From: RGIG1927 sp045546275
GTDB taxonomy: Bacteria; Bacillota; Clostridia; UMGS1883
Assembly (NCBI GenBank): GCA_045546275.1
Contig: JAZQCM010000014.1
Coordinates: 62,001 to 126,000 of the forward strand
Direction of reading: 5' to 3'
DNA: 64,000 nucleotides
Shown here one piece after another: positions 60,355-64,000 of this stretch. The notes beneath the pieces were generated by a model that saw only the letters and a list, made by a program, of their open reading frames with translations, was not told the origin of the DNA and made no database searches. Position numbers and translations under genes: made by a program. The number at the start of each line of letters is the position of its first letter. Within the stretch, counting starts at the first letter, position 1.

Positions 60355-60804
60355 TTAGTTGTTTTTTAAATAGTTGTCTAAAATGTTTGCAGCTATCTGA
60401 CAAATTTCACCGCAGGGACGTTTTTTGTAGTATTCTTCGGTTCTTTCCTCGGGAACAAAACTGCCCTCGGGTTCTTTTAAGCCTAAAAGCTCAGAGCAAA
60501 TAATTGTGCCTCGGTTGAGCTTTTTAAACTCGTCCGTTAACCAAACAACACCTTTGTAGTTTCCCATTTTTTCGTCATGAGTGGGAACTGTGCCAATACC
60601 TTTTATAAGTCCGTATGCCATAACCATGCCTGTTACCGCACCGCAGGTAAGACGAAGCCTTCCCATACCTCCGCCGAAGGGGAGCGAAAGCTTCAAAAGA
60701 GTTTCTTTGTCCAATCCGATTTCTTCGGAAAACGCACACAAAACACTCTGAGCGCAATTCATCCCCGTTGTAAAATTCAAAGCAGCCTGTTCACCTTTTG
60801 TCAT
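60355..60804 (-). CDS. C_GCAxxG_C_C family (probable redox) protein
   Basis: 149 residues from ATG 60804, after AGGTGG. Conserved pattern: NCAQSVLCAFSEEIG near the N-terminus, PFGGGMGRLRLTCGAVTGMVM with the CGAxxG motif, then cysteines in IICSELLG and RPCGEICQIAANIL. The four or five cysteines fit the C_GCAxxG_C_C family (split-Soret-like), widespread in anaerobes and presumed to bind a redox cofactor; function unknown. It follows the small membrane protein gene on the same strand by 21 bases. Confidence 0.85.
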   Translation of the reverse strand: MTKGEQAALNFTTGMNCAQSVLCAFSEEIGLDKETLLKLSLPFGGGMGRLRLTCGAVTGMVMAYGLIKGIGTVPTHDEKMGNYKGVVWLTDEFKKLNRGTIICSELLGLKEPEGSFVPEERTEEYYKKRPCGEICQIAANILDNYLKNN

Positions 60805-60825
60805 AAATTCCACCTGTCTTTCATA

Positions 60826-61095
60826 TTAATATACAATAAACATATATAAACAAATTCCACTCAAAGCCATTGCAACAAAAATAATCCATGAAGCCACGGA
60901 AAACTTTTTTGCTTTTTGTGAAAAAATTTGGGACAACTCCACATGCCCCGAGTTGTAAAGTTTTTTCGCTTCTTTGGAAAAAACAAGGGCGGGAATTGAC
61001 AAAAACCAAAAGGGAGGGAGCAGAAGAAATGTGACAATTGAAAGCAACGAATGAAAATTTTCTCTGCCCGAAATTTCCTGTTCAATAGAAAACAT
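60826..61095 (-). CDS. Small two-helix membrane protein, CD225/dispanin-like
   Basis: 89 residues from ATG 61095 with GAGAGGTG upstream (GTG 61104 also in frame). Two membrane segments (LLSIVTFLLLPPFWFLSIPA and SWIIFVAMALSGICLYMFIV) are joined by a basic loop with SKEAKKLYNSGHVELSQIFSQ ending KAKKFS; quoted in parts as SKEAKKLYNSGHVEL and IFSQKAKKFS. The loop pattern (A..A..L...G....A...S..AK) is like CD225/dispanin proteins. Function unknown. Upstream gene of the C_GCAxxG protein. Confidence 0.72.
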   Translation of the reverse strand: MFSIEQEISGRENFHSLLSIVTFLLLPPFWFLSIPALVFSKEAKKLYNSGHVELSQIFSQKAKKFSVASWIIFVAMALSGICLYMFIVY

Positions 61096-61203
61096 TGCAT
61101 TCACCTCTCCGACTATTATACAACAAAATGGCGAAATTGGGAATATTTTTTTAAAATATTAAAAATATTTGTGTAAATATAACACATAACTGACAAAAAT
61201 CGA

Positions 61204-61232
61204 TTGACTAAACGAGAAAAATTTGTTAAAAT
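61204..61232 (+). promoter_or_regulatory. SigA-type promoter of the glg genes
   Basis: TTGACT 61204-61209 and TAAAAT 61227-61232, spacing 17, 35 bases before the glgB start. Confidence 0.7.
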
Positions 61233-61267
61233 GTACTTAATAATTATTTGGAAAGTGGTGAAAAATT

Positions 61268-63217
61268 GTGCAAAAGGAGTATTTTGGAGAAGTTTCATAC
61301 AGAGAAAATCCTTTTAACGACGATTTTGCCGTATACTTATTTAACGAGGGAAACAATTTCCACAGTTATGAAGTGCTCGGTGCTCACAAGTGCACCTTAA
61401 ATGGTAAATCAGGTTACAGGTTTGCAGTATGGGCTCCCAAAGCAAAGTCAGTGCACGTATCCGGTGACTTCAACGGATGGAGCCAGTGGAGCTGCCCCAT
61501 GACAAGGCTTGGTGAAACCGGCATCTGGCAAACCTTTGTTGAAGGTCTTGGTGACGGTGAGGTTTATAAATATTTTATCACACCCCAAACGGGTGAAGGC
61601 TTTTTCAAGAGCGACCCCTATGCAGTAAGTGCACAGGTAAGACCCGACAACGCATCTTTAACCTACGACCTTGACGGCTACAAGTGGCACGATGGTGCGT
61701 ATATGGAAAAACGCGGAAAAGAAGCCCCCTACTCAAAGCCCATGAACATTTACGAATGTCATCTGGGCAGCTGGAAAATGCATGAGGATGGCAGCTTCTA
61801 TACATACAGAGAAATGGCAGATGAGCTTGTTCCATATCTTAAAGAAATGGGATATACTCATCTTGAAGTCATGCCCCTTATGGAATACCCCTTCGACGGA
61901 AGCTGGGGTTACCAGGTAACAGGCTATTTTGCGGCTACAAGCCGTTACGGCACACCTCATGATTTAATGTATTTCATGGATGAGTGCCACAAGGCAGGTA
62001 TTAAGGTTATTATTGACTGGGTGCCTGCACATTTCCCACGTGACGCCTTCGGTCTTGCAAAGTTTGACGGCACACCCACCTATGAGTATGCCGACACAAG
62101 AGTGGGCGAGCATAAGGAATGGGGCACACTTGTTTTTGACTACTCAAAAACAGAAGTAATTTCCTTCCTTATTTCCTCTGCTGTTTTCTGGGCAAAGGTT
62201 TATCACATTGACGGTATCCGTGTTGATGCGGTATCCAGTATGCTTTATCTTGACTATGCAAGAGAAGACTACATCCAGAACAAGTACGGCGGAAACGAAA
62301 ACCTTGAAGCTATTGAATTTTTAAGAAGACTTAACGAGGTTATGTTCTCTGAATTCCCCAATTTCTTAATGGTTGCGGAGGAATCCACAGCATGGCCCAT
62401 GGTTACAAAGCCTCGTGATGTGGGTGGCTTAGGCTTTAACTACAAGTGGAACATGGGTTGGATGAACGACAATCTCCGCTACATGTCCATGGACCCCTAC
62501 TTCAGAAGCAACAACCACAATCTTATTACCTTCTCAATGATGTATGCCTTCAGCGAAAACTACATTTTACCGCTTTCCCACGATGAAGTAGTACACGGCA
62601 AGGCATCACTTGTTAACAAAATGAGCGCCCTTTATGACGGCAAGTTTGACTCTTTCCGTGCATTCATGGGCTACTATATGGCACATCCCGGCAAAAAACT
62701 CATGTTCATGGGCGGTGAAATTGCTCAGTTCATCGAATGGAGATTTTACGAAGGCCTGGAATGGCACCTTCTTAATGATTATCATCATGCAAGGTTCCAC
62801 AAGTACATGAAGGACTTGAACCATTTCTACAAAAACAACAAGCCCTTCTGGGAAATTGAAGACAGCTGGGACGGCTTTGAATGGATAAATGCAAACGACA
62901 ATGAAAAGAGCATTGTTTCCTTCGTGAGAAAAGGCAAAGCAAAAGGCAGTGAAATTATTGTTGTAAGTAACTTCACTCCCGTTGAATATAAAGAATATTC
63001 AATCGGCGTTTCAAAAATGGGCGAATACGAAGAAGTGTTCACAAGTAACTGCGAAGAATACGGTGGCACAGGTGCTGTAAACGCCCAGCCAATCAAGGCT
63101 AAAAAGTACAAGTATGACTGTGACGGCAGACCCTACACACTTACAATTTGCGTGCCGCCAATGACAACTATGTATTTTAAACGTAAACCAACAAAGCGTA
63201 ATACTGCAAAGAAGTAA
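61268..63217 (+). CDS. glgB: 1,4-alpha-glucan branching enzyme
   Basis: 649 residues, GTG start spaced from GAAAGTGG. The N-terminal CBM48 domain (YRFAVWAPKAKSVHVSGDFN) leads to the GH13 barrel: HLEVMPLMEYPFDGSWGYQ, DWVPAHFPRD, nucleophile aspartate in IDGIRVDAVSSMLY, acid/base glutamate in LMVAEESTAWP, and LSHDEVVHGK. A C-terminal beta domain completes it. GlgB makes alpha-1,6 branches in glycogen. It is followed after 18 bases by glgC, so both belong to a glycogen operon continuing to the right. Confidence 0.96.
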   Translation: MQKEYFGEVSYRENPFNDDFAVYLFNEGNNFHSYEVLGAHKCTLNGKSGYRFAVWAPKAKSVHVSGDFNGWSQWSCPMTRLGETGIWQTFVEGLGDGEVYKYFITPQTGEGFFKSDPYAVSAQVRPDNASLTYDLDGYKWHDGAYMEKRGKEAPYSKPMNIYECHLGSWKMHEDGSFYTYREMADELVPYLKEMGYTHLEVMPLMEYPFDGSWGYQVTGYFAATSRYGTPHDLMYFMDECHKAGIKVIIDWVPAHFPRDAFGLAKFDGTPTYEYADTRVGEHKEWGTLVFDYSKTEVISFLISSAVFWAKVYHIDGIRVDAVSSMLYLDYAREDYIQNKYGGNENLEAIEFLRRLNEVMFSEFPNFLMVAEESTAWPMVTKPRDVGGLGFNYKWNMGWMNDNLRYMSMDPYFRSNNHNLITFSMMYAFSENYILPLSHDEVVHGKASLVNKMSALYDGKFDSFRAFMGYYMAHPGKKLMFMGGEIAQFIEWRFYEGLEWHLLNDYHHARFHKYMKDLNHFYKNNKPFWEIEDSWDGFEWINANDNEKSIVSFVRKGKAKGSEIIVVSNFTPVEYKEYSIGVSKMGEYEEVFTSNCEEYGGTGAVNAQPIKAKKYKYDCDGRPYTLTICVPPMTTMYFKRKPTKRNTAKK

Positions 63218-63235
63218 TAAATAGGAGGAGTTAAC

Positions 63236-64000
63236 ATGAAATCGACAAAATGTCTTGCTATGATTCTTGCAGGAGGTCAGGGCAGCAGACTTGGTATTCT
63301 TACAAGCAAAGTGGCAAAGCCTGCCGTAACATTCGGCGGCAAGTACAGAATTATAGACTTTGCACTTAGTAACTGTGTGCATTCAGGCATCAACACAATT
63401 GGTGTTCTCACACAGTATAAGCCTTTGGAATTAAATACCTACATCGGTAACGGTAGTACATGGGACCTTGACCGTAACGACGGCGGTGTGTTCGTATTGC
63501 CTCCTTACCAGCAGGAAGAATCCGGCGAATGGTACAAGGGTACTGCAAACGCAATTTATCAGAACATTGAATTTGTTGACCAGTATAATCCCGAGCATGT
63601 AGTTATCCTTTCAGGTGACCACATTTACAAGATGGACTACAACAAAATGCTTAAGTTCCATGAAGACCACGACGCTGCAGCTACTATTGCGGTTATTCAG
63701 GTGCCGTGGGAAGAAGCAAGTAGATTTGGTATTATGGAAGCGGAAGCTGACGGCACAATCACAAAGTTTGTTGAAAAGCCGAAGGAACCCAAGAGCAACC
63801 TTGCATCCATGGGTGTTTATGTGTTCAAGTGGTCCGCACTTAAGGATTACCTCATCCGTGACGAAGCAACTGAAGGCAGTGAAAACGACTTTGGTAAGAA
63901 CATTATTCCTGCAATGCTTAACGACAATCAGAAGCTTTGCGCTTACGGCTTTGAAGGCTACTGGAAGGATGTTGGTACTGTACAGTCCCTTTGGGAAGCA
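63236..64000 (+). CDS. glgC: Glucose-1-phosphate adenylyltransferase, 5' part
   Basis: ATG 63236 after AGGAGGAG; 255 codons are visible before the window ends. MILAGGQGSRLGILTSKVAKP is the nucleotide-binding start (GGQGSRL), followed by KYRIIDFALSNCVHSGI, the YKGTANAIYQN segment, LSGDHIYKMDY with the metal aspartate, VEKPKEPKSNLASMGVYVF and GYWKDVGTV near the end of the catalytic domain. GlgC makes ADP-glucose, the first committed step of glycogen synthesis. The C-terminal beta-helix is outside the window. Confidence 0.96.
   Translation, partial: MKSTKCLAMILAGGQGSRLGILTSKVAKPAVTFGGKYRIIDFALSNCVHSGINTIGVLTQYKPLELNTYIGNGSTWDLDRNDGGVFVLPPYQQEESGEWYKGTANAIYQNIEFVDQYNPEHVVILSGDHIYKMDYNKMLKFHEDHDAAATIAVIQVPWEEASRFGIMEAEADGTITKFVEKPKEPKSNLASMGVYVFKWSALKDYLIRDEATEGSENDFGKNIIPAMLNDNQKLCAYGFEGYWKDVGTVQSLWEA

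Overview
The window looks like a chromosome segment of a spore-forming, low-G+C Clostridia bacterium, probably an uncultured gut lineage. Support comes from the Firmicutes gene order remA-gmk-rpoZ-coaBC-priA-def-fmt-rsmB-rlmN-stp-prkC-rsgA-rpe-thiN, from sporulation genes (gpr, yunB, a split sigK), from SLH and BspA-like surface proteins, and from strong GGAGG ribosome binding sites. I cannot place it to genus from sequence alone.

Layout. 1-15.6 kb: one long housekeeping cluster for nucleotide, CoA, replication restart, translation initiation, rRNA modification, the Stp/PrkC switch and thiamine. 15.6-24.1 kb: a 48-residue membrane protein, a Na/Pi cotransporter, a KdpDE-like two-component pair, TraX-like, APH-like and GH2 genes, and an OFA-family transporter. 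24.3-30.7 kb: an SLH amidase, a TrpXYZ-type ABC importer with two paralogous binding lipoproteins, trxA, trmL and gppA. 30.8-35.4 kb: gpr, a ferredoxin-like aldo/keto reductase, a three-gene phage-tail-like cassette and an initiator tRNA. 35.4-35.66 kb: a G+C-rich, hairpin-rich, apparently non-coding block.

The centrepiece is 35.8-51.05 kb. sigK, the late mother-cell sigma factor gene, is cut after codon 107 by a 10,425-bp skin-type element (36115 to 46540) bounded by the 7-bp direct repeat TTGAAAA. Joining the two repeats restores an uninterrupted 223-residue SigK. The element carries a large serine recombinase at its right end, a helicase, several XRE regulators, a winged-helix/HEPN-like gene pair and surface or membrane proteins. 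The recombinase frame runs across the right junction and, on the predicted excised circle, continues in frame into a 209-residue double-HTH tail now stranded at the left end. Excision would therefore repair sigK and at the same time convert the recombinase into a larger fusion protein.

Downstream of the sigK 3' part lies a decayed second skin arm: an XRE remnant, a 1120-residue leucine-rich-repeat surface protein, a duplicated stem-loop plus 60-residue ORF, and an in-frame scar joining the recombinase start to a second copy of sigK region 4.

51.1-64 kb returns to ordinary chromosome: a small secreted protein, an AEC transporter, aroQ, yunB, ptsH, a GH2 glycosidase, ychF, a two-component system, small proteins, and the glycogen genes glgB and glgC (the latter running off the end).
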